NCBI GenBank assembly: GCA_032622095.1
Contig: CP136066.1
Coordinates: forward strand, 41,925,835 to 41,989,834
Origin: Siphonodentalium dalli
Lineage: Eukaryota > Mollusca > Scaphopoda > Gadilida > Siphonodentaliidae
Length of the DNA stretch: 64,000 bases
Direction of reading: 5' to 3'
A program made the position numbers and the translations under genes. Under the pieces are notes generated by a model that saw nothing but the letters and a program-made list of their open reading frames with translations, was not told the origin of the DNA and made no database searches. Below are positions 23,440 to 32,740 of the stretch, one piece after another (the stretch's first letter is position 1; each line of letters starts with the position of its first letter).

Positions 23440-25480
23440 TTTTGGCGCCAATTCCAATGGGCTAATTGATGAGCAAGGTTAATGTAGGAGCGGGTATGCT
23501 GGTATCTCACAAGTAGGCCCCCGAAGTTTGATAGCTCTACTATAACAGCAACCTGTCCAACAGCGAGCGAGCTTCGGGTGGGTTCAGACTTGCAAATTGC
23601 AACAAAAATCAAAGGGGAGAAATTGTCTAAAAAATGAAACATCGAGATAAAAACAATTCTGAGTAGTGGATATGATAGATAGTATCCAAGCGCAACTTAT
23701 TGATGTCTGCTTAATTGACGCTAAGGTCGAAGGTTCACTCGTGGCGAGGCTTTATAATGTAAATAAGTTTTCTGAAGTGCTGTATCACTAACCTATTTTT
23801 CTCGCCAAATCCGACCGGGTTAATGAAGGAGCGAGCTAATGCAGGAGCAGGTATACTTCGATATACTTCTGGTAATATCCGAAAGTTTGACCGCTCTACT
23901 AACAAAGCAACCTGACCAACGGAGAGCTCGTGTTCAGGTGGGTTCAAATCGTCAAATTCCAACAAAAACCAAAAGTTGAAAAAAACTTCAAACTATCAAA
24001 CACGGAGATACAATTTTGCTGATGAGCGGGTGTGATAGGGGGTATCAACGCCCAACTCTGGTACGATTTCTTAAGTTTCAGAGCAAAGGGTTTACTAGTG
24101 GCGACGCTATATAGCGTAATACGTACTACATGTAGATGAACACAGCCTGCCATCGATATATGGCAAAACTCGAAATTCTCCAATATTCACATCAAATTCA
24201 AACAGGCTAATGAATGGGCGAGTGAATTGCGCTAGCAGGTACATCGGTATACAATAGATACATCCTGGAAGTTTGACTGTCGTGGTTTAAAAGCAATCCG
24301 TCTAACAGAGAGCTTGCATCGGTGTGTGTCGAGGATTTTGGCAAATTCGAGTAAATCTCACCAAAACAAAAAATATATATAGAGAAATCGTGAATCGAGA
24401 CGAGTGGATGTGGTGGGTACTACCACGCGCAAATTCGGTGAAATTTTATAATTTTTCAAATAGATGCGCAATGAGTTAATCAGGATTAAGTGCCCGATAT
24501 GACATGCATTCACATGTTACATAGGCAAATACCCCCGGATGACTGTATACACTAGGATATTTAATGCAGGGACAGGTATGTCGGTATACTGACAGATCGC
24601 CCACAAATTTTGACCAACGGAAAGCTCGTGTTCAGGTGGGTTCAAATCGTCAAATTCCAACAAAAACCAAAAGTTGAAAAAAACTTCAAAATATCAAACA
24701 CGGAGATACAATTTTGCTGATGAGCGGGTGTGATAGGGGGTATCAACGCCCAACTCTGGTACGAATTCTTAAGTTTCAGAGCAAAGGGTTTACTAGTGGC
24801 GACGCTATATAGCGTAATACGTACTACATGTAGATGAACACAGCCTGCCATCGATATATGGCAAAACTCCAAATTCTCCAATATTCACGTCACATTCAAA
24901 CAGGCTAATGAATGGGCGAGTGAATTGCGCTAGCAGGTACATCGGTATACAATAGATACATCCTGGACATTTGACTGTCGTGGTTTAAAAGCAATCCGTC
25001 TAACAGAGAGCTTGCATCGGTGTGGGTCGAGGATTTTGGCAAATTCGAGTAAATCTCACCAAAAAAAATAAAAAAAAATAGAGAAATCGTGAATCGAGAC
25101 GAGTGGATGTGGTGGGTACTATCCACGCGCAAATTCGGTGAAATTTTAAAATTTTTCAAATAGATGCGCAATGAGTTAATCAGGATTAAGTGCCCCATAT
25201 TACATGCATTCACATGTTACATAGGAAAATACCCCCGGATGACTGTATACACTAGGATATTTAATGCAGGGACAGGTATGTCGGTATACTGACAGATCGC
25301 CCACAAATTTTGACCGCTCTGCTATAAAAGCAACATGCCCAACGGAGAGCTCGCTTAGGAATGGTTCAGACGTTTGACAAATTCCACCGAAACTCAATGG
25401 GGGGTAAAAATCGCGTATCCAAATAAAACAAAATTGACGAAATTGCGGTAGTATCTATATGCAACTTTAGTGCGATTTTC
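23440..25480 (+). repeat. Satellite of ~340-390-bp units, six copies, with a 698-bp dimer duplication
   Basis: The core phrase 'tttgaccgctctactataaa' plus 'gcaacctgtccaacggagag' recurs at about 23525, 23884, 24271, 24608, 24969 and 25309. A two-unit block (about 23915-24612) is repeated almost exactly at 24613-25310, an offset of 698 bp. So the last part is a recent duplication on top of an older array. Frames such as 23944-24183 and 24642-24881 are the two copies of the same artefact. Confidence 0.85.
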
Positions 25481-25913
25481 TAAGTTTTTCAGCCAACGAG
25501 TATAGAATATTGCTCGGCCATAGCATTAATATTAATTATATATCTTAAGACTTTCATGGCGTACAATGGTATGTAGTATTTTGCTTTGTACTGTGAGTGC
25601 TTCTTATAAATTAACAACCAGGGTCGTGGCGTATTGCATAATATTAGTATCATTACAACAATCATAACAAGGGTCTAAGGGCAGTAATCGCCATGACAGT
25701 TTTAACAAATAAATCCTCATATATCATTAATAATATACCCACAAGTCGAAATTCTGAACTTAAAATCCTTGTCTATGATCTTTTTATTATTCATTTAATT
25801 ATTTAATACATAATTTCCATATAATATAAAGATTGTGTTCATTACAAATTAAATATTCCATGGAAGTATAAAATTTCTGGTATTTCAGAAATTTAAATCC
25901 TAGTTACAGTTAA
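25481..25913. other. AT-rich spacer
   Basis: No gene seen between the satellite and the end of the ATPase reading frames. The sequence is A/T-rich with several TATATAAT-like strings. Confidence 0.5.
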
Positions 25914-26143
25914 TTATCCATTGTCATCGTCGTCATCTTGCTCAGAGTCTTGAGAGTCTAAGTGTTTATCGTTTTTGTCTTTACTTTTATTTCTCATGTA
26001 CTCCATCAGGAGGGGTTTATATGTCCTCAACGAAATCCGAACGGCAGGGAGTATATCATAGCTATCATCTAGCATCTTATACCCATGAGTTTTCCCACCA
26101 CTAACTTCGAGTAAATTTGTATAAATGCGGCATATATGTTTAA
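25914..26143 (-). other. -1-frame C-terminal extension of the ATPase gene
   Basis: Immediately overlapping the end of the ATPase frame, the -1 frame stays open to a TAA at 25914-25916. It encodes a segment with an AVRISLRTYKPLLMEYM helix followed by a Lys/Asp-rich tail ending in DDDDDNG. The helix looks like a normal continuation of this ATPase family. The 0 frame, by contrast, ends after a short unlikely tail (stop at 26069). Either ribosomes shift frame here or this copy has a small indel. Confidence 0.5.
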
Positions 26144-27436
26144 AAAACGCCTCTCACAATCGGGCCGTATCTTCACTTTTGATTTTTCTTCAGCCTCTTC
26201 TTCCGTCAGCCCTCTCTTCATATAACGTTCAACTAATTCATCTAATTCTGCCTTATTGTCATCTAGGGCCTGTAACCACACATCTTTGAAATAATCGTTT
26301 TCTTTTTCAGTCGGAAGTGTTAATATTTGTCTGTCCTGGTCCGGAATTGAATCTATTTTCTTTGTGTCAGTTTTCTGTTTTGTATTATTCACCGGTGCCT
26401 CTTCACTTGCTTCTCTTTTCTTCCTATCAGAACACCAATTTTTAATGTGCCTTTGTACATCATGGTGGGTCTCAAACACGACACCACAATCGTCACAGCT
26501 TGGCATGATACCGTCTTCGCTTTCAGAGTCGTATTCCTGCTGTGACAATAGCCTATGGTATGTCGTTTCACTGATGTTATCTTCCGTTTGATGGGTTATC
26601 ACCTCGAATGGCTCATCAACAGTACTGTTATTTGGTAATATGCTTTCTTCTTTTATACTCGACTTTGTCAACATATTACTACTAAGTCGCAAACTTTCTG
26701 GAGTATTCGTTTTTAAGTCAACTACGAGATAACCAAATGGTTGATTGGTAGCTTTATTGAAATGGCACATACAGTGTTGCGTTTTCTCTGGATACATTTG
26801 ACGAGCTAGAGTCATTACCTGCATTTTATCTATGGGGTTGTTGAATAGAATCAAGTAGTGGCAATTTCTCCGTTGGGTGGGGTCCTTGTTATAGTACAGA
26901 GATTGGTTAATCGCAAACACTGATATACCCAAATGGTGAATGCCTTCGGTAAATAATTCAGTAACCCGCGAATCCTTGGACGCCGTAGACATAAGGTCAT
27001 CAAGTACAATCAGACATTTTTTTCCAGAATGAATGAGGGTGTCCAAATTAGTCGGAAGACCTTGTATAAACTGGACAGATGGCGCGACTGTGTCCTTGAT
27101 TTCATCGTATAATGGCTGCCAGTACTTATAGAACCAAATTATTTTCTCGGGTGAAGGCTGTATACTCGCTGAACAATTTTGAAGTATACTCTTAAGCAAG
27201 TGTGTTTTGCCGCAAGAAGTTGGTCCCGAAATCCACGCGGTAAATGGATGCCTGAACTTGAAGTCATCCTGCAGCACGCCACCACTGCTTTCTCTATAAT
27301 GTTGTTGTTGTTGTTGTTTTAGTTGTTGTTTTAGTTGTTGTTTTAGTTGTTGTTGTTGTTGTTGTTGAGAATGTTTGAACTTTATATGCCGTTTTAAACT
27401 GTCTGGCCATACATATTTACTTGAACATGTTTCACA
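26069..27436 (-). CDS. Zinc finger / poly-Gln / A32-like packaging ATPase / zinc finger protein, virus-like
   Basis: The frame is open from a stop at 27437-27439. No ATG precedes the first domain, so the true start lies upstream or in another exon. Order of parts: a C2H2 finger (C-x2-C-x12-H-x4-H, 27371-27436), a Gln-rich tract from CAA repeats (27302-27367), then a P-loop ATPase. Counting from the codon at 27277, Walker A GPTSCGKT is at residues 18-25 and Walker B CLIVLDD at 88-94. The segments FAINQSLYYNKDPTQRR and LARQMYPEK follow, typical of FtsK/HerA-type genome-packaging ATPases of Polinton, adintovirus and related elements. A C2HC finger (C261-x2-C264-x12-H277-x4-C282) comes next, then a Lys/Glu-rich linker and a helical end. 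Similar finger-plus-ATPase proteins are common in cnidarian and molluscan genomes, as I recall. An AG acceptor-like site abuts the first finger. This is probably an element remnant rather than a host gene. Confidence 0.68.
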   Translation of the reverse strand, partial: CETCSSKYVWPDSLKRHIKFKHSQQQQQQQLKQQLKQQLKQQQQQHYRESSGGVLQDDFKFRHPFTAWISGPTSCGKTHLLKSILQNCSASIQPSPEKIIWFYKYWQPLYDEIKDTVAPSVQFIQGLPTNLDTLIHSGKKCLIVLDDLMSTASKDSRVTELFTEGIHHLGISVFAINQSLYYNKDPTQRRNCHYLILFNNPIDKMQVMTLARQMYPEKTQHCMCHFNKATNQPFGYLVVDLKTNTPESLRLSSNMLTKSSIKEESILPNNSTVDEPFEVITHQTEDNISETTYHRLLSQQEYDSESEDGIMPSCDDCGVVFETHHDVQRHIKNWCSDRKKREASEEAPVNNTKQKTDTKKIDSIPDQDRQILTLPTEKENDYFKDVWLQALDDNKAELDELVERYMKRGLTEEEAEEKSKVKIRPDCERRFLNIYAAFIQIYSKLVVGKLMGIRC

Positions 27437-27439
27437 CTA

Positions 27440-27632
27440 ATGCTTTATCCTTGACAGACAGGAGGGCACTGAGTCTTTTTCAGTAAAAAGAGAGCCTTTT
27501 ATGACAAGAAGAACAATATCTATTAATCGAGTTTTCAGTTCCATATTTTGCATCTAGTGTGGTGGCGCAGTGTCCTAATTTGATCTAGGACGGTGCCGCC
27601 GTGTCTGAGTGCCATTGAGCCATTGAAATGTC
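27440..27632. other. Spacer with a broken second finger-like stretch
   Basis: On the minus strand just upstream of the ATPase finger, one frame shows C-S-S-C-H-K-R (about 27493-27520) and a neighbouring frame shows FTEKDS and an SRIKH end. This looks like a zinc finger split by a frameshift, or exon sequence near a splice site. Confidence 0.4.
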
Positions 27633-27923
27633 TTATGTTATCCCGCTTAAGTAACTTTGTAGATACAGAATAGACATATCCATGTCACACATACTATTGA
27701 AGGATTCCATCTGAATTTGAATCGATTTACGTCCTTGTTTCAGTATAATATAATTTTTATTCCGAGTAAGTGTTATAGAAAGTTCCGGTGCAATGGATAC
27801 GATTATTCCATCACCAACTTCTGAAATATCAAATCTGTCATACACCCTACATGCCTCTAACTGCGCCTGTGTCATCGTGCAAACGCCCACTGTTTTTCTC
27901 CACTGCGTTCGTTGTTGTCTCAT
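27633..27923 (-). CDS. PC4-like (single-stranded-DNA-binding coactivator) small protein, tentative
   Basis: 96 residues from the first in-frame ATG (27921-27923) to the stop at 27633. The frame is open further upstream to 28080 but without another ATG. The first ~30 residues contain TMTQAQLEACRVYDRF. Residues ~40-85 have alternating beta-type segments (GDGIIVSI, SITLTRN, NYIILKQ), then GRKSIQIQMESFNSM and a helix. That order, and especially G-R-K-x-I-x-[LM]-x-x-x-[FW], resembles the C-terminal domain of PC4/Sub1, which binds single-stranded DNA. It reads in the same direction as the ATPase and lies ~200 bp upstream of its zinc finger, consistent with one virus-like gene block. The family call rests on eye alignment only. 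Confidence 0.42.
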   Translation of the reverse strand: MRQQRTQWRKTVGVCTMTQAQLEACRVYDRFDISEVGDGIIVSIAPELSITLTRNKNYIILKQGRKSIQIQMESFNSMCDMDMSILYLQSYLSGIT

Positions 27924-28244
27924 ATGGACTTCGCATCTAGCGGCCGGGAGGGGATGCAACTCTTCTGATCTAGGAAAATATGAGTATATATTTGTTTTGT
28001 TTTTTTTCGCGAGATACACACCATTGGACGAGGAGGTGTGAAAGCAACTCCTCGCCCCCGGTGGGGGGATTGCCCCTATCTACTCGTCTTCCCTCCCATT
28101 TCACTCTGCTTCCCTCCCTGTCGACTCCTCGATCCGACTTCCCCACCCCCGTTCGCACCACGTCTATAGTTATCTCACAAGACTCACATCCCTTTGTATC
28201 CCCCGGATAACACCGTATATACAGCGGGATGTGGGATAACACCG

Positions 28245-31200
28245 ATGCAGCTTTATGTTTGGATTATTCCATAAGAGCCATGAACATATATTTCCATTTG
28301 ACTCATTCTTCTCACTGAAATAGCTCCATGCTGTGAGTACATCACGCCAGAATGGATTTAATATATTTTTGGAATAGTTTCGCAAGTACATGCTGTCATA
28401 AAAAAGAAATAGTGAGTCATCGGCAACAGGGAGATCAGTTAAAGGGATCCATTTCGAGTTCATTGACATAAGACGTCTAACCCAAGTTATTTTCATTGAC
28501 ATTATAAAGTTTCTGATATCTTCTACCATTTTCAAGCCGCCATTTTGATAGTCTTGACAAATGAGCTTTCTTTTTATTCTACCCCTATTCGAGTTCCAAA
28601 ATAATTTGTAAAGAAGTGATTCGAGCTGTTCAATAAATGCGTTTCCAGGATCTGGTAATGCTATGAATAGGTGGGTAAGTTTAGGTAGTATAAGAGATTT
28701 GATCACTGTTATTCTTCCGATTGGTGTTAATAGTCTATGTTTCCATGTTTCGATCATACGGTTTATGTGCACTAATTCTTTATCATAGTTGTGACTCATC
28801 TTGCCTAGGTCTGTATTGAACTGAATACCCAATAAATCGAGGGTAGGAGAAACGATTAGATTTAGATCGGGACAAATACAATCTTTCCGATATGTATGTG
28901 ATCCATTCCACGACGCCTGACATTTGCTAGGGTTGATCCGTAAGCCAGATATGTCTGCAAAGAAGTCTAGTACTTTATAAGCTTCTCGTAAACTATTTTC
29001 ACTACCATCTAAGATGAATGTCGTGTCGTCTGCGTACTGTGTTATTTTGTAGTCCTGATTTCCGAGGGTTATTCCTGCCATATTTCCATTTTGCTTCACC
29101 AAGCAGGGGGGGGTCGGAAAACAATTTCAGGCACGTATGGCATTTTTTCCCTTTCGATCATTTTTTGTACCCACCCACCCCCACCGCCAAATTTTTTTCC
29201 GTTTTCGGCAGTTTTTTCCGACCATTTTTGGACACCCACCCCCCCCCCCTTTTAACACTAAAACAGAGATTTGCGGTGGGAAATTCACTGTAAACAGCTG
29301 TATATGAATTTCTGTGCATACTATTTATCATGGATGTTAACATGGACATGCAAATAGGAATGAGTCATTTTGAGGTCATTCGGCCAAAAAAACATAGCTG
29401 CCAGCGGCCATCTTGGATTTCAAAATTTGCAACAAAATACAACACGATAACTGCCTGCAGTCAGTTTACAATTAGAATTACATTATTTCTCTCATTCAAA
29501 GTGGATTTGAAGCCCAACTCATTGCCAAAACACTAAAAACAAGCAGGAAATTTTTTTTTTAGTTGCGGAAAAAATTGCTTGTTGGTGGCTTTGACCACCC
29601 CACCCTCCCCGGCATACGTGCCGGAATTTGTTTTTTCACCCCCCCCCCCCCCCCCCCCCTGCACCAAGAGAGATAAAATTTCTGCGCATATCAAAAAAAT
29701 ATACGGTGAGACGGGGTCACCTTGTCGACAGCCTCGAGAAAGACTGAAGCTCCTCGAGATGTGGCCATTTATCAGAATTGAGGAATTAATATTGTTGCAA
29801 AAAAATTGTAATCCATCTCTTTAGTGATTCACCAAAATTGAACATATCTAAACATTTCATGATGAATTTCCATGATACGGAATCAAATGCTTTTGCAAAA
29901 TCTACTAAAAGTAAAAGACCCGGTTTGTTTTGCAATTTACTTCTGTATATAATATCATAAACCAATCTAGTATTATCGCCTATGTATCGGCCTTGGTTAA
30001 ATCCGCTTTGGTCTTCGCTAATTAAGTGAGGTAGCACGCGTTTTAAGTCGCTCTGCTATACATGACGATGCTAGTTTGTATGAGACATTCAGTAAGGTGA
30101 TCGGCATCCAGTTTTTGAGAAGGTGTCGTTCCTTGTTTTTTTGGGGGGATAATTGTTATCAGGCCTTGTTTTTGTGTCATGGAAAGCTCACCATCAACGA
30201 GGGATTCATTTAGCGATTCACACAGGAGTTGACCCAGGTCAGACAAAGAAATATTTCCAGAACTCATAAGGATAGCCATCTAAGCCGGAAGATTTTTCGT
30301 ATTTTGATTTCTTTAGTGCCATCGTTAGTTCACCTAGAGTTATGGGGCCTTCTATAATTTGGGCTGCCTCATGCGATAGTCTTGAAAATTCACCTTGATC
30401 CAATATTGATTTGTAATCAAAGTCTATTGTTTTTTTGACGAGTACAAGGTTTGGTAGAATTTTCGTGTTTCATTTAAAATTTCATTTTGGTTTTGGTCAC
30501 TTTTTTCCGTTTGAATCCTCCAAGAGTGCCAGGGTTTTTTATATATAGTTTCGTTTTTCTAAATTCAGGAAGTATTTTGTTGGTTTTTTTCCATGCTCAA
30601 TCCACTTTGCTTTCGATCTCATCATTGCCCCTTGGGTAGCTTCTATTTCATGGAGTTCAGTGTCAATGTTTTGAATTTGTTCCATTATATTGGCCTTATT
30701 TAAATCGACTGAACATTTGTCGATGGAATTTTCGAGTTCATTTTTAATTTTTATTAATGAGCCTTCTTTTTCTTTTCGCTCACGCTTGCGTTTAGCTGAA
30801 TACGTCATTGCTTAACCTCTGATATCGAGTAGAATTACGTCAAGAAGAAGTTTTTTGCCAATTTCGCATCTGCTTGAGGTGGAATCCGCTTCATCGCGTC
30901 GGATATATTTGTATCTACATTTGTTTGATTCTATGATAGATTTAACCAATTCCATATATTTTTCTTCGTGTAAGAGAGAAGTAGTGAATTTCCAGAAACT
31001 CTGGCTTCTATTGATATTATTCAGCGATAAAGATAGAGTAATAATAGAGTGATATGATCTATAACCTGGTAACATATCTGGGCCCGCTCCTGTACTACTA
31101 ATTAGGTCATTTGATATCAGGAAATAATCAAGTCTTGCCATTTTAATTGGAGATTTTCTCCTCCAAGTGTATCGCTTCTCATTTTCAGTATTAGGCCTCC

Positions 31201-31735
31201 ATGCATCTACAAGTTCGAGTCTGTCGACAAGTGATTCCACTGCTTTTAATGCTTTTGGATTATTTATATGTTTATAATTATAAGTATCCATGTTTTGGTC
31301 GCGAGCCAAATTCCAGTCCCCACAAATTATAACTTGCGTGTTGCCAATATCAAGGATTTTATTTTTGAGTCGAACATAGAAATCTGGATTATCTTCGTTT
31401 GGTCCGTAGATATTTGCAAGAGTTATTCTCATTTGTTCAATCGTCATGTCTAGTATAATAAAGTTTCCGTTGTCGTCCTTTAATACATTGTGTATATGAT
31501 AGTCAAAGTTATTTTTGAAAAGAATTGCTACTCCGCGCGATTGGGACTTGTAAGAAGATGCTTCAATTTTGAAACCCCATTCAGATTCAATGTATTTTTC
31601 CATATCGTTCGCAAAGTGTGTATCTTGGAGACAATATAGTGAGGCATTAGAATTTCGCAAGAAGTTGAACACATCGCGGCGCTTTTCTTTTTGATTAAGC
31701 CCTCGGCAATTAGCAGATACTATTTTTATAGACAT
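28245..31735 (-). pseudogene. L1/Tx1-like LINE ORF2, decayed and interrupted by a transposon
   Basis: Endonuclease domain (30812-31735, real ATG at 31733-31735): SANCRGLNQKE, CLQDTHF, NIYGPNE, ICGDWN and RLDYFLIS. Two active-site positions are changed: Gln-Glu-Thr-His reads QDTH, and Ser-Asp-His reads SYH, so it is probably dead. A linker (30539-30808) has RSKAKWIEHGKKPTKYFLN. The RT is split over several frames: SLSDLGQLL (30043-30279), VDFAKAFDSVSW (about 29890), SRGCRQGDPVSPYIF (about 29700), and after the inserted element YADDTTFI (about 29020). The thumb region follows down to about 28245, where similarity stops before a normal end. Frameshifts occur near 30810, 30500, 30040 and 29790. 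The part between 29104 and 29661 is a separate insertion. Confidence 0.85.
29104..29661. mobile_element. 558-bp non-autonomous DNA transposon nested in the LINE
   Basis: Starts CAGGGGGGGG and ends CCCCCCCCTG. It is flanked by the 7-bp direct repeat CACCAAG (29097-29103 and 29662-29668). Removing the element and one repeat restores the LINE reading frame across the RT domain, which proves the boundaries. The interior contains 'gctgccagcggccatcttgg', long C runs and no ORF. A truncated second copy lies at 41574-41892. Confidence 0.88.
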
Positions 31736-31975
31736 TTAACGACAGCAGTAGGCAGACAACCGAAACGAAAAGAAGTAAAGCAATAGTAAGTATAGTTAAG
31801 AATATTAAGGTCCCTCTAAAACAAGCAAAACTTATTGATTCCATTGAATTTAGTGATAATTATACATTCTTGACAAAAAGAAAAAGCTTTCGTTCCACAA
31901 ACACACACACACAAATAACAATGAGCAATACAAACCGGTATTGGATTAACATGTTAAGGCCTTGTGTGTAGCGAT
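31736..31975. other. 5' flank of the LINE
   Basis: No ORF1 of the LINE can be recognised upstream of its endonuclease start. The copy therefore looks 5'-truncated or decayed. There is a short (CA)n run near 31900. Confidence 0.45.
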
Positions 31976-32198
31976 TTTTCTTAACATATATTACCATGAT
32001 TGTGATGGTAGCGGTTGTTTTTCATAACATATATTACCATGACTGAGATGGTAGCGGTTCAAAACATATTACCATGATTGTGGGCGTTGCGGTTCAAAAC
32101 ATATATTACCATGATTGTGATGGTAGCGATTTTTTATAACATATGTTACCATGATTGTGATGGTAGCGGTTTTTCATAACATATATTACTATGATTAC
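31975..32198 (+). repeat. Tandem repeat of ~38-45-bp unit, 5-6 copies
   Basis: The unit is 'aacatatattaccatgattg' then 'tgatggtagcggtttttcat', recurring at about 31983, 32028, 32063, 32097 and 32139. Copies differ by short indels. Confidence 0.85.
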
Positions 32199-32407
32199 GT
32201 CGCTGCCACCGCTGATGCGCGAAATATCGCCCAAGGTCATTTGCGGGTACCCGTGTCAAGGTCATGTTTGGGTGGACAAAATAACCGGACAAAAATATTT
32301 CCCGTCCCGAGTTGATAATACATAACACATTTCACATCGATGTCACCGCTGACTACCGAGATATCGCCCAAGGTCAAGCCGTCTTCGAGTCTATAGAGGA
32401 TATATAT

Positions 32408-32459
<52 letters not shown>

Positions 32460-32740
32460 GGAAGTCTCAAAATCAAAATATATGGTAGACTAGCAGGTTA
32501 CCCCGCCACTGGCGTGGTTCGTCTCATGGCTTTGTTCGAAAAAGCAATTGCAACAGCAAATGACCTTGGGCGATATCTCGGTAGTCAGCGGTGACATCGA
32601 TGTGAAATGTGTTATGTATGGTCAACTCGGGACGGGAAATAATGTTGTCCGGTTATTTTGTCCAGCCAACATGACATTGACACGGGTACCCGCGAATGAC
32701 CTTGGGCGATATTTCGCGCATCAGCGGTGGCAGCGACGTA
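32199..32740. repeat. Large inverted repeat, ~176-180-bp arms around a microsatellite-bearing spacer
   Basis: Left arm 32199-32374 and right arm about 32560-32740 are near-perfect reverse complements. For example 'ctaccgagatatcgcccaag' pairs with 'cttgggcgatatctcggtag'. The spacer (~185 bp) contains (CA)n(TA)n at 32406-32458, then 'gaagtctcaaaat' and 'actagcaggtta', the same end-to-start junction text seen at 62.1 kb. The small frames in the arms are mirror artefacts. Confidence 0.88.

Noticed and set aside
23860-23960. tRNA-like D-arm and T-arm strings (gagagctcg, ggttcaaatc) in the ~350-bp satellite
   Set aside because: Spacing is too short for a tRNA or a working Pol III promoter, and most units lack one of the two boxes.
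23944-24881. Two nearly identical 79-residue minus frames
   Set aside because: They come from the 698-bp duplication of the satellite, and other satellite units do not keep the frame.
27970-28242. 90-residue minus frame between the PC4-like gene and the LINE
   Set aside because: It overlaps the PC4-like frame in another frame, has a biased Gly/Arg/Asp composition and no motif.
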